Made by a program: the position numbers and the translations under genes. The notes under the pieces are model-generated. The model was not told where the DNA came from, made no database searches, and was given only the letters and a program-made list of their open reading frames with translations. Below are positions 20,456 through 29,076 of a stretch of 64,000 bases of DNA, piece after piece (the stretch's first letter is position 1; the number at the start of each line of letters is the position of its first letter). Source of the stretch: Rubrivivax gelatinosus (GTDB taxonomy: Bacteria > Pseudomonadota > Gammaproteobacteria > Burkholderiales > Burkholderiaceae_C); assembly GCF_004340905.1 (NCBI RefSeq), contig NZ_SLXD01000013.1:1-64000 (forward strand). The letters are read 5' to 3'.

Positions 20456-21229
20456 TCAGTTGATGGCCGGCGAGACCGGCGTCTGCGCGTTCATCAGCCG
20501 GGCGATGATGCCCGTCTCCTCGCGCGGCGAAAACGCATAGGGATAGAGCGAGCGCTCGTCGGCGTCGAGGTCGACACGGCCGCCGAAGGCTTCGATCTGG
20601 TCGCGGATGTAGGCGAAGTCGATCGTCAGCAGCACCGCCGGTGCGTTGACGAAACGGTTGGTGCGCTCCTCGCCGATGACACGCGCGCCGAGCATGCGCT
20701 CGTAATAGCGCACGTGGCGGGGATTCACTTCCATCACCAGCGCGTCGTAGCCGCGCAGGCGGTGGGCGACGATGTAGGCGACGTGGAACAGCGCGGCCAG
20801 CACACGCTTGCTGCCCGAGATGGGGTCGATTGCCAGCTTGGTGAACTCGCACACACGCAGGTTCTGCGCGCGCAGGGCTTCCATCTCGGCGGGAAACGCG
20901 TCCTCCGCGCCCAGGCCTTCGGCGCTGTCGAGCGCGACGGTGATCGTGCCGATGGTGTCGTCGTTCTCGGTGGCCGACAGCGTGATGCGGTTGGTGGTCT
21001 GGTCGCTCGGCAGCGACACGGCGTGATAACCACGCCAGGCGTAGCGGTCCTTCAGCAGCGAGTTCGCGCGCTGGCGGCAGACATAGGAGTCGGCGGAGCG
21101 GATGCGGAACACGCGCTCGGGCAGCTCGGCGGACGGCGCGCGCGCGGGCATCGCACGCCCGTCGGACACCGGGCGCCGCACGGTGCGCTGACCGCCGATC
21201 GGCGCCACGATGATCGTGTCAGTCGTCAT
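20456..21229 (-). CDS. FeeM-like long-chain N-acyl amino acid synthase (GNAT fold)
   Basis: A 257-residue protein resembling the FeeM catalytic core, an acyl-ACP-using relative of autoinducer synthases. Recognisable blocks are YVCRQRANSLLKDRYAWRGY, CEFTKLAIDP, LFHVAYIVAHRLRGYDALVMEV and NPRHVRYYERMLG, followed by RTNRFVNAPAVLL. FeeM enzymes join long fatty acyl groups to amino acids such as tyrosine; the substrate here is unknown. The first about 40 residues are basic and probably disordered. ATG at 21227-21229 is preferred to an upstream extension that crosses the regulatory region. No acyl carrier gene is adjacent; a dyad operator lies 90 bp upstream. Confidence 0.8.
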   Translation of the reverse strand: MTTDTIIVAPIGGQRTVRRPVSDGRAMPARAPSAELPERVFRIRSADSYVCRQRANSLLKDRYAWRGYHAVSLPSDQTTNRITLSATENDDTIGTITVALDSAEGLGAEDAFPAEMEALRAQNLRVCEFTKLAIDPISGSKRVLAALFHVAYIVAHRLRGYDALVMEVNPRHVRYYERMLGARVIGEERTNRFVNAPAVLLTIDFAYIRDQIEAFGGRVDLDADERSLYPYAFSPREETGIIARLMNAQTPVSPAIN

Positions 21230-21318
21230 TACTGGTCTCTTTGGTACCCAACGAGCGGCCGAGTCTGCCGAAGCGACTGCAGCGCGACTGTGAGAAAGGA
21301 TTACCAGTCTGCCCGAGG

Positions 21319-21338
21319 ATCGTGAGATCACTCACGAT
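21319..21338. promoter_or_regulatory. Perfect 20-bp dyad upstream of the FeeM-like gene
   Basis: ATCGTGAGATCACTCACGAT consists of 8-bp arms ATCGTGAG and CTCACGAT around ATCA. It lies about 90 bp before the acyltransferase ATG, in a 233-bp spacer that is visibly more AT-rich than its surroundings. Its size and symmetry suit a dimeric regulator, but the sequence does not match a consensus I know. The same spacer has a separate GGGGCGCC/GGCGCCCC inverted repeat (21369-21420) that may end the transcript of the preceding peptide-binding genes. Confidence 0.6.
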
Positions 21339-21462
21339 TGCGCCCGCAAGTTGTAACAGCCAGTTTACGGGGCGCCATTTGTAGCGTATCGGGAAACACT
21401 CGGCGTCGCGCCGGCGCCCCACTCACGTAAGCGCTCGTATCTGACCTGACGCGCCAGTTCGT

Positions 21463-23298
21463 TCAATCGAGCTTGATGCCGGCCTCGACGCGCATCGCCG
21501 GGTCGACGTCGACCAGGTGCCACCACTCGCTCCAGAACACCGGGCGACGGAAGCCGCTGACCCAGGGATGCCACATGTCGGTGCTGATGCGGTGCACCGT
21601 CGGCTTGTAGGGCATGTAGGCGACGGCCAGCATCTTGGCCTGGCGGAAGAGGTCGTCGCGCTCCGGGCCGTCCGGCAGCACCGACATGCGGTCGTACAGC
21701 GCATCGAACGCCGGAAGGTTGAAGCGAGCCAGGTTCTGGCCGCCGGCCTGCGGGCCGTGCAGGCGGTCGAAGGAACTCTGGCCATCGCGTCCGGAGGCCG
21801 AGGACCCGAGCGTCCAAATCTGCAGCTTGCCGGCGCGGGCCAGTTTCAGCTGCTCGGGCCACTGCCCGGTCTGGAAGGTGGTGCGCACACCGATGGCCTG
21901 CAGGTTCTTGCGCCAGAGTTCGTCGAACTGGCGGCTGATCTGCGTCGGCTGGGTGGCGTAGACCAGCACCAGCGGTTTGCCGTCGGGCAGTTCGCGCCAG
22001 CCGTCGCCGTCGCGGTCGACGTAGCCGTACATGTCCAGCAGCGCGCGCGCACGCGCCGGGTCGTAGTCGCCGGACTCGCTCTTGAACTTGGGGTCGTAGC
22101 CCGTCGTGTGCGGCACCACCTGCGACTGCGCCGGGATCGCCTGGCCCTTGCGCGCGACCCGGATCTCGCGCTCGACGTCCATCGACAGCGAGATCGCCCG
22201 GCGCAGCGCCACCTTCTCCGGCGTGTAGCCGCCGACCACCGGGTCTTCCATGTTGAAGTAGGTGATCGCGATGTCGGAGTTGACCTGCTGCGCCGCCTGG
22301 ATGCCTCTGCGCTCGAGGTTGGGCGCCACCTTGCCGTTGGGCATCGCGACGTTGATGAACGAGCCGGGCCCCGCGCTGTACTGGCCGGCGAGCATGTCGA
22401 TCTGGCCGTTGAGGAAAGCCAGCCAGCGCGGCTGCTCCTCTTCGATGATCGAGATGCGCACCTCGTCGATCATCGGGATGCGACGTCCCTTGAAGCGCGC
22501 CAGGATCGCCTGGCCTTCGGTGTCGTCGGCCGCCGGCTCGGCGTCGTAATGCATCTCGCGGAAGTCGGGGTTGCGCTCCAGCACGATCAGCGAGCTGCGC
22601 CGCCACTGCTTGAGCTTGAACGGCCCGGTGCCGACCGGATGCTCGGCGATCTTGTCGCCGTAGAACTCGACGACCTCGCGCGCGATGCCGCCCAGCAGGT
22701 CCGACGCCGCCAGGTTCTCCAGGAAACGCGGCGAGGGCTCGGACAGCGTGAAGCGGATCGTGTGGCGGTCGAGAGCGCGGAGGCCCTGGATCGGGTGGTC
22801 GTAGTCGAAGCGCTTCTTCTGCGCCACGACCTCGCGGCGGTAGTCGGCCAGGCCGGCGATGTTGAAGGTCTCGATCCAGCTCCAGAGCTGGCTGCGGTTG
22901 GCCGGGTCGGCGGTGCGCAGGAAGGCGTAGACGTAGTCCTGCGCCACCAGCTCGCGCTTGCGGCCCTTGAACGCCGGGTCGTCGGCGTAATAGATGCCAG
23001 GCTGCAGCTTGACGGTCCAGACCTTGTAGTCGGGCGAGACCTCGGGCATGCCGGCGGCCGTCAGCGGCCGGATCTTCACCGGCCGCGCGAGATGGTCGTA
23101 GCGGTACAGGGCCTCGAAGATGTGCGGTGTGACGGTGCGCGAGTACAGGTCGCTGATCTGCGACGGGTCGAAACCGGTCTCGGCCGTGGTGAACGCGACG
23201 CGCAGGATCTTGCGGCCGCCGTCGGCCGCGGGTTCGGCGGCGTGCACAGCGGTGGTGCAGGCCAGCAGCACGCCGGCCAGGAATGAATAGAACTTCAT
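21463..23298 (-). CDS. Peptide ABC transporter substrate-binding protein (first of tandem pair)
   Basis: A 611-residue periplasmic family 5 solute-binding protein with a signal peptide (MKFYSFLAGVLLACTTAVHAA). Its length and blocks such as VGTGPFKLKQWRRSS and GGYTPEKVALRRAISLSMDVE resemble YejA-type proteins for oligopeptides or microcin C-like peptides. A D-x-D-x-D loop (YVDRDGDGW, about residue 415) may bind calcium. The upstream neighbour on the same strand, 14 bp away, is a clear paralogue. The permeases and ATPase are encoded divergently. The ligand is unknown. Confidence 0.9.
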   Translation of the reverse strand: MKFYSFLAGVLLACTTAVHAAEPAADGGRKILRVAFTTAETGFDPSQISDLYSRTVTPHIFEALYRYDHLARPVKIRPLTAAGMPEVSPDYKVWTVKLQPGIYYADDPAFKGRKRELVAQDYVYAFLRTADPANRSQLWSWIETFNIAGLADYRREVVAQKKRFDYDHPIQGLRALDRHTIRFTLSEPSPRFLENLAASDLLGGIAREVVEFYGDKIAEHPVGTGPFKLKQWRRSSLIVLERNPDFREMHYDAEPAADDTEGQAILARFKGRRIPMIDEVRISIIEEEQPRWLAFLNGQIDMLAGQYSAGPGSFINVAMPNGKVAPNLERRGIQAAQQVNSDIAITYFNMEDPVVGGYTPEKVALRRAISLSMDVEREIRVARKGQAIPAQSQVVPHTTGYDPKFKSESGDYDPARARALLDMYGYVDRDGDGWRELPDGKPLVLVYATQPTQISRQFDELWRKNLQAIGVRTTFQTGQWPEQLKLARAGKLQIWTLGSSASGRDGQSSFDRLHGPQAGGQNLARFNLPAFDALYDRMSVLPDGPERDDLFRQAKMLAVAYMPYKPTVHRISTDMWHPWVSGFRRPVFWSEWWHLVDVDPAMRVEAGIKLD

Positions 23299-23312
23299 CG
23301 TCTCGGATTCGG

Positions 23313-25130
23313 TCAGGAACCGCGGCGCGTCTGCGCCTCGGGGTCGAGGTCCACGTACTTCCAGAACTCGCGCACGAAGATGTTGCGGCTGTAGCCCAGC
23401 ACCCAGGGATGGGCGAGGTCGGTCCAGATGCGGTGCACGGTCGGCTTGTACGGCGCGTAGGCCACGAGCAGCTTCTTGGCGGCGTCCATCGCCTCGCGGC
23501 GCTCGGGGCCGTCGGGCAGGCGGGCCTGCTTCTCGTACAGCGCGTTGTAGGCCGGCAGGTCGAAACGCGGGTGGTTGGACTGGCCCTTGTTCGGCCCGTA
23601 GCCCAACGCCAGGAAGGTGTCGCCGTCGGGCAGCTCGGCGCTCCAGGCCACGCCCCACAGCATCAGCTTGCCGGCGCGCGAGGCCTTCAGCTGCTCGGGC
23701 CACTTGGCGGCCTTGAACACGATGCGCAGGCCGACCGCGTCCATGTTCTTCTTCCACAGCTCATTGAGCTTGCGGCTCACCTGGTCCGGCTGGGTGGAGT
23801 ACTCCAGCTCCAGCGGGCTGCCGTCGGGCTGCTCACGCCAGCCGTCGCCGTCGCGGTCGACGTAGCCGTACATGTCCAGCAGCGCCCGGGCACGCGCCGG
23901 GTCGTAGTCGCCGCTCTCGCTCTTGAGCGCCGGGTCGTAGCCCTGGACCTCGGGGCCGATCATCGACTGCGCCGGGATCGCCTGGCCGCCGCGCACCAGC
24001 CGGATCTCGCGCTCGACGTCGACCGCCAGCGCGATCGCCCGGCGCAGCGCCACCTTCTCCGGCGTGTAGCCGCCGACGACCGGGTTCTCCATCGCGAAGT
24101 AGGTATAGGCGACGTCGGCCTTGGCGTAGCGCAGCATCAGCACGCCGCGCTTGGCGAGGTTGGGCGCCAGCTCGTTGTTCGGGAAGGCGACGTTGGCGAA
24201 CTCCGCCGGCACCTGCTCGGCGACGTCCTGCTCCTCGTTCAGGAAGGACAGCCAGCGCGGCTGCGGCTCCTCGATGATCGAGATCTTCACGCGGTCGACG
24301 AGCGGCAGGCGCCGGCCCTTGAACTCGCGCGCGACGGCCTGCAGCCGCGCGTCGCCCTCGGGCGCCTGCTCGTCGTAGAGCACGCTGCGGTAGCCCGGGT
24401 TGCGGTCGAGCTCGATGCTCGAGCTGCGCTTCCAGGCGCCGAGCTTGAACGGGCCGGTGCCGACCGGGTGCTCGCCGATGCGGTCGCCGTAGAACTCGAC
24501 GACCTCGCGCGCCACCGCGCCGGTCAGCGAGGCGTCGGCGAAGTTGTAGACGAAGCGCGGCGCCGGCTCGGCCAGCCGCACCTGGAAGGTGTAGCGGTCC
24601 AGCGCACGCAGGCCCTCGACCGGCGTGTCGTAGTCGAAGGGCTTGCGCTCTTTCAGCGCCCGCGCGCGCAGCTCCGACAGGCCGAGGATCTTGTTGCTCT
24701 CCAGCCGGTAGAGCCGCCCGGCGCGCCAGCGCGGGTCGTAGAAGCGCTTGATCGAGTAGACGTAGTCCTCGGCGACCAGCTCGCGCTTCCTGCCCTTGAA
24801 CGCCGGATCGTCGGCGAAGTAGATGCCGGGCCGGATGCGGAAGGTGAAGGTGCGGAAGTCGTCCGAGACCTCGGGCATGGCCGCAGCCGTGTTCGGCCGC
24901 ATGCGCACCGGGCGCTCGAGGAAGGCGTATTCGAGCGGCGCCTCCAGGATGCCGGCGACGACGGTGATCGAGTACAGGTCGCTGATGGCCGCCGGGTCGA
25001 AGCCGGTCTCGGCGATCGGGAACGCGTAGCGCAGCGTCTTCGGCGACGAGCCGGCCGTCTGCGCGAAGCCGGCGAGGGCCGTCGCGAGCAGGCAGGCGGC
25101 CAGCGCAGCGGACCGGACCAAGCGTTTCAT
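23313..25130 (-). CDS. Peptide ABC transporter substrate-binding protein (second of tandem pair)
   Basis: A 605-residue family 5 solute-binding protein with a signal peptide (MKRLVRSAALAACLLATALAGFA). It is colinear with the gene downstream and shares long blocks, including KGRKRELVAEDYVY-like, VGTGPFKL and DMYGYVDRDGDGWRE. A 50-bp stretch is identical in DNA between the two. It is first in its transcript, directly opposite the permease operon, and so is the likelier main binding protein; the second copy may widen ligand range. Confidence 0.9.
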   Translation of the reverse strand: MKRLVRSAALAACLLATALAGFAQTAGSSPKTLRYAFPIAETGFDPAAISDLYSITVVAGILEAPLEYAFLERPVRMRPNTAAAMPEVSDDFRTFTFRIRPGIYFADDPAFKGRKRELVAEDYVYSIKRFYDPRWRAGRLYRLESNKILGLSELRARALKERKPFDYDTPVEGLRALDRYTFQVRLAEPAPRFVYNFADASLTGAVAREVVEFYGDRIGEHPVGTGPFKLGAWKRSSSIELDRNPGYRSVLYDEQAPEGDARLQAVAREFKGRRLPLVDRVKISIIEEPQPRWLSFLNEEQDVAEQVPAEFANVAFPNNELAPNLAKRGVLMLRYAKADVAYTYFAMENPVVGGYTPEKVALRRAIALAVDVEREIRLVRGGQAIPAQSMIGPEVQGYDPALKSESGDYDPARARALLDMYGYVDRDGDGWREQPDGSPLELEYSTQPDQVSRKLNELWKKNMDAVGLRIVFKAAKWPEQLKASRAGKLMLWGVAWSAELPDGDTFLALGYGPNKGQSNHPRFDLPAYNALYEKQARLPDGPERREAMDAAKKLLVAYAPYKPTVHRIWTDLAHPWVLGYSRNIFVREFWKYVDLDPEAQTRRGS

Positions 25131-25346
25131 CGGGCAGAGGTTTGGTTACGAAAGCGGCGGAGTCTACGGCGCAGCCGCCCCGCGCGGAGCGTCGCCACCC
25201 CGCACGACGGCGGGGATCCGGACGGCTCGCAAGCTCCGTGCCCCGGCCGCGGCTGGCCCGCGTCCTGCTTGCCCCGCCCCGACGCGGGGGAATGACCCGG
25301 CGGCGGCACTGCCGCGACGCCCCTACACTCGCGCATCCTGTAACAC

Positions 25347-25376
25347 GGGCGCCGGCACGAGCGGCGCCCGCTTTTC
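25347..25376 (+). terminator. Terminator-like hairpin in the peptide permease leader
   Basis: A GGGCGCC stem (25347-25353), 9-nt loop and GGCGCCC (25363-25369) are followed by GCTTTTCG, ending 12 bp before the permease ATG. It looks like a modest intrinsic terminator in the leader of the operon and could act in attenuation. The remaining part of the 258-bp divergent spacer is very GC-rich with no other evident feature. Confidence 0.5.
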
Positions 25377-25388
25377 GTTGATTCCCAG

Positions 25389-26327
25389 ATGGCGGCTTAC
25401 CTGATACGACGCCTGTGGCAGATGATCCCGACGCTTGCCGGGGTGGTGCTGCTGGTGTTCCTGCTGTTCAAGTTCTTCGGCGGTGACCCCGCGGAAATCC
25501 TGGGCGGCCTCAACGCGACCCCCGAACAGATCGCGGCGATCCGCCAGGAGCTGGGCCTGGACCAGCCCTGGTCGGTGCAGCTGTGGATCTTCGTGAAGTC
25601 GATCCTCACCTTCGACTGGGGCCACAGCTGGGCGACCAACGAGCCGGTGTCCAGCCTGTTCGCCAGCCGGCTGCCGGCGACGCTGACGGTGATGGTGCCG
25701 ATCCTGATCCTGGACACGCTGCTGGCGCTGCCGATCGCGATGTGGGTGGCCTACCGCCGCGGCTCGCTGACCGACCGCACGATCATGGTCGTGACGACGG
25801 TGGCGCTGTCGATCAGCTTCCTGGTCTACGTCATCGTCGGCCAGTACTTCTTCGGCTTCCGCCTGGGCTGGTTCCCGGTGCAGGGCTGGAGCGACTCGAC
25901 GCTGACCAACCTCGTGACCTACGCGCCGCTGCCGGTGCTGCTGGCGGTGGCCGTCGGCATCGCGCCGCAGACCCGGCTGTACCGCAGCTTCCTGCTCGAC
26001 GAGCTCGGCCAGGACTACGTGCGCACCGCACGCGCCAAGGGCATGGGCGAAGGCACGGTGCTGTTCAAGCACGTGCTGCGCAACGCGATGATCCCGATCC
26101 TGACGAACATCGGTCTGGCCCTGCCCAGCATCTTCGTCGGCTCCTTCCTGATCGAGGTCTTCTTCTCGATCCCCGGCCTGGGCCGCGAGGTCCTGCTGGC
26201 CGTCAACCGCAGCGACTACCCGGTGATCCAGGCGGTCACCGTGTACCTGGCCGTGCTGACGATGCTGATCAACCTGCTGACCGACCTGATGTTCAAGGTC
26301 GTCGACCCGCGCGTGGTGCTGAAGTGA
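25389..26327 (+). CDS. Peptide ABC transporter permease (DppB/YejB type)
   Basis: A 312-residue inner-membrane permease with six predicted helices. The cytoplasmic EAA loop reads DYVRTARAKGMGEGTVLFKHVLRNAMIP. It starts MAAYLIRRLWQMIPTLAGVV, as in DppB/OppB proteins. With the next permease it forms the translocation pore for peptides delivered by the two divergent binding proteins. Its stop region overlaps a possible GTG start of the next gene. Confidence 0.94.
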   Translation: MAAYLIRRLWQMIPTLAGVVLLVFLLFKFFGGDPAEILGGLNATPEQIAAIRQELGLDQPWSVQLWIFVKSILTFDWGHSWATNEPVSSLFASRLPATLTVMVPILILDTLLALPIAMWVAYRRGSLTDRTIMVVTTVALSISFLVYVIVGQYFFGFRLGWFPVQGWSDSTLTNLVTYAPLPVLLAVAVGIAPQTRLYRSFLLDELGQDYVRTARAKGMGEGTVLFKHVLRNAMIPILTNIGLALPSIFVGSFLIEVFFSIPGLGREVLLAVNRSDYPVIQAVTVYLAVLTMLINLLTDLMFKVVDPRVVLK

Positions 26328-26335
26328 GTGCCGTC

Positions 26336-27379
26336 ATGTCTTCCCCGGCCGCCGTCGACTCGGCCCAGCAACGTTCCGAAGGCGTCTGGCACGCCGCCTG
26401 GCGCCGCTTCAAGGGTGACCGCGTCGGCGTCACCTCGCTGGTCGTCGTCGTCGCCTTCCTGCTGCTGATCCTGCTGTCCTGGGCCGGCGTCGTCGCCGGC
26501 GACTGGCAGCGCGAAGTGGGCGTGGCCAACGCGCCGCCGACCTTCGTCGGCCCGGCCGCCGCCACCGAGAAGATGGCGATCGCCGCGCCCAAGGGGCCGA
26601 ACGTCGACCTGTCCGACGTCGACCCGCTGGCGCCGCGTTATGCCGAGTGGGCCGAACGCGCCGCCAAGCTGAAGACCGAGGAGACGCCCAAGGCCGAGAC
26701 GCTGCCGCTGGGCGGCGACCGCCTGGGCCGCGACGTGCTCGAGAAGGCCGTCAAGGGCACGCAGATCTCGGTCTTCGTCGGCGTGCTGGCGGCCGTCGTC
26801 GCGACGACGATCGGCACGCTGCTGGGCGCCTTCAGCGGCTTCTTCGGCGGCAAGATCGGCGACGCGCTGGAGTGGCTCTACAACGTCTTCGAGTCGGTGC
26901 CGGGCATCCTGCTGATCTTCGCCTTCGCCGCGGTGCTGGGCCGGGGCATCGACACCGTGGTGCTGATCCTGGGCCTGACCGGCTGGACCGGCATGTACCG
27001 CCAGGTGCGCGCCGAGTTCATCAAGCACGCCAGCCGCGAGTACGTGCGCGCGGCCGAGGCCATCGGCGCGTCGCGCATGTCGCGCATGTTCCGCCACATC
27101 CTGCCCAACGTCAGCCACGTCGTGCTGGTGCGCATGGGGCTGCTGGTCGTCGGCTTCATCAAGGCCGAGGTCATCCTGTCCTACCTGGGCCTGGGCGTGC
27201 CGGTCGACCAGGTGAGCTGGGGCACGATGCTCGCCGAGGCGCAGAGCGACCTGATCCTGGGCTACTGGTGGCAGCTCGCCGCGGCCACCGGCTTCATGGC
27301 GGTGTTCGTCACCGCGTTCTCGCTGATGGCCGACGCCGCGCGCGACGCGCTCGACCCGAAGCTGCGGGGGCTGGAATGA
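26336..27379 (+). CDS. Peptide ABC transporter permease (DppC/YejE type)
   Basis: A 347-residue permease. A cytoplasmic N-tail and first helix (VTSLVVVVAFLLLILLSWAGV) precede a charged periplasmic insert of about 80 residues, then the five-helix core with EAA loop REYVRAAEAIGASRMSRMFRHILPN. The large first periplasmic segment is typical of the YejE-like subgroup. ATG at 26336 is chosen; GTG at 26324, overlapping the previous stop as GTGA, is an alternative coupled start. Its stop overlaps the ATPase start (ATGA). Confidence 0.93.
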   Translation: MSSPAAVDSAQQRSEGVWHAAWRRFKGDRVGVTSLVVVVAFLLLILLSWAGVVAGDWQREVGVANAPPTFVGPAAATEKMAIAAPKGPNVDLSDVDPLAPRYAEWAERAAKLKTEETPKAETLPLGGDRLGRDVLEKAVKGTQISVFVGVLAAVVATTIGTLLGAFSGFFGGKIGDALEWLYNVFESVPGILLIFAFAAVLGRGIDTVVLILGLTGWTGMYRQVRAEFIKHASREYVRAAEAIGASRMSRMFRHILPNVSHVVLVRMGLLVVGFIKAEVILSYLGLGVPVDQVSWGTMLAEAQSDLILGYWWQLAAATGFMAVFVTAFSLMADAARDALDPKLRGLE

Positions 27380-29073
27380 ACGCCCCGCACGACACCGCTG
27401 CGACGATGACTCCGCTGCTTTCCATCCAGGACCTCAAGGTCGAGTTCCGCATGGGCCAGGGCCAGCGCGCCCAGGCCGTCAAGGGCATCTCTTTCGACGT
27501 GCCGGAGAACACCACCGTCGCGCTGGTCGGCGAGTCGGGCTCGGGCAAGAGCGTCACCGCGATGTCGGTGCTGAACCTGCTGCCCGAGAACGCCGAGCGC
27601 AGCGGCCGCATCCTGTGGCGCGGGCGCGACCTGCTGAAGAGTTCGCTGAGCGAACTGCAGGCCCTGCGCGGCAAGGAGATCGCCTGCGTCTTCCAGGACC
27701 CGATGAGCTCGCTGAACCCGGTGTTCAACGTCGGCCAGCAGCTCGCCGAACCGCTGATGCGCCACCTGGGGCTGACGCGCCGCCAGGCCTGGGCGCGCGC
27801 CGAGGAGCTGCTCGGCGAGGTCGGCATCCCCGAGCCCAAGCGCCGCCTGCAGGCCTACCCGCACGAGATGTCCGGCGGCCAGCAGCAGCGCGTGATGATC
27901 GCGATGGCGCTGGCCTGCGAACCGAAGCTGCTGATCGCCGACGAGCCGACCACGGCGCTGGACGTGACGATCCAGCGCCAGGTGCTGGAGCTGCTGGGCA
28001 AGCTGCGCGAGCGCCACCGCATGAGCCTGCTGTTCATCAGCCACGACCTGGGCGTGGTCGGCGAGATCGCCGACCGCGTCGTCGTGATGCGCCACGGCGC
28101 GATCCGCGAGAGCGGCCCGGTGGCGCAGATCTTCGCCGCGCCGCAGGACGCCTACACCAAGGCGCTGCTCGCCTGCCGCCCGGCGCTGGACACCAACCCG
28201 GGGCGGCTGATGGTCATCGACGACCACATCGCCGGCCGTGGCGCGGCCGCCGCCGCCCAGGCCAAGGACCCCGAGGCGCCGGTGGTGCTGGAGGTGCGCT
28301 CGCTGGCCAAGAGCTTCTGGCTCAAGGAAGGGCTGTTCGGCAAGCGCGAGTTCAAGGCGGTGCGCGACGTCAACTTCAAGCTGCGCCGCGGCCACACGCT
28401 GGGCGTGGTCGGCGAGTCGGGCTCGGGCAAGACGACGATGGGACTGACGCTGCTGCGCCTGCACGAGCCGACCGGCGGCGAAGTCATCTTCGACGGCAAG
28501 AATCTGCTGAAGCTGAGCGACCGCGAGCGCCAGCTGATGCGCCGGCGCATCCAGATCGTCTTCCAGAACCCGTACGCGAGCCTGAACCCGCGCTTCACGA
28601 TCGGCCAGGCGCTGATCGAGCCGATGACCATCCACGGCATCGGCGCCGACACCGCCGAGCGCGAGCAGCGTGCGCGCACGCTGCTGGAGAAGGTGGGCCT
28701 GGACGGCCGCGCCTTCGGCAAGTACCCGCACGAGTTCTCCGGCGGCCAGCGCCAGCGGGTCGCGATCGCGCGCTGCCTGACGCTGGAGCCCGAGGTGCTG
28801 GTGCTCGACGAGGCCGTCTCGGCGCTGGACGTCAGCGTGCAGGCCCAGGTGCTGAACCTGCTGAAGGACCTGCAGGACGAACTCGGCCTGGCCTACGTCT
28901 TCATCAGCCACGACCTGTCGGTGGTGCGCTTCATCAGCGACGAGGTGATGGTGATGAAGGACGGCCAGGTGGTCGAGCAGGCGAGCGCCGAACAGATCCT
29001 GCTGGCGCCGCAGCAGGACTACACGAAGCGGCTGCTGGCGGCGATCCCGCGCGGGTATCGGCCGGCGGCCTGA
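27376..29073 (+). CDS. Peptide ABC transporter ATPase with two fused nucleotide-binding domains
   Basis: A 565-residue protein equivalent to DppD plus DppF (YejF-like). The first domain has Walker A GESGSGKS at residues 53-60, signature MSGGQQQR and Walker B LLIADEP. The second has GESGSGKT from residue 346, FSGGQRQR and LVLDEA. Each is followed by the oligopeptide-type C-terminal motif. It energises the permease pair. The operon order B-C-DF and the overlapping stops and starts leave little doubt about the complex. Confidence 0.96.
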   Translation: MNAPHDTAATMTPLLSIQDLKVEFRMGQGQRAQAVKGISFDVPENTTVALVGESGSGKSVTAMSVLNLLPENAERSGRILWRGRDLLKSSLSELQALRGKEIACVFQDPMSSLNPVFNVGQQLAEPLMRHLGLTRRQAWARAEELLGEVGIPEPKRRLQAYPHEMSGGQQQRVMIAMALACEPKLLIADEPTTALDVTIQRQVLELLGKLRERHRMSLLFISHDLGVVGEIADRVVVMRHGAIRESGPVAQIFAAPQDAYTKALLACRPALDTNPGRLMVIDDHIAGRGAAAAAQAKDPEAPVVLEVRSLAKSFWLKEGLFGKREFKAVRDVNFKLRRGHTLGVVGESGSGKTTMGLTLLRLHEPTGGEVIFDGKNLLKLSDRERQLMRRRIQIVFQNPYASLNPRFTIGQALIEPMTIHGIGADTAEREQRARTLLEKVGLDGRAFGKYPHEFSGGQRQRVAIARCLTLEPEVLVLDEAVSALDVSVQAQVLNLLKDLQDELGLAYVFISHDLSVVRFISDEVMVMKDGQVVEQASAEQILLAPQQDYTKRLLAAIPRGYRPAA

Positions 29074-29076
29074 GGC

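Noticed and set aside
22009..22050. Dockerin or EF-hand domain in the peptide-binding proteins
   Set aside because: Only a single D-x-D-x-D-G loop is present inside an ordinary family 5 binding fold. It may bind calcium but is not a dockerin repeat.
23283..25295. Long plus-strand open frame opposite the second peptide-binding gene
   Set aside because: It has the same antisense composition; the opposite strand has a clear signal peptide and solute-binding domains.
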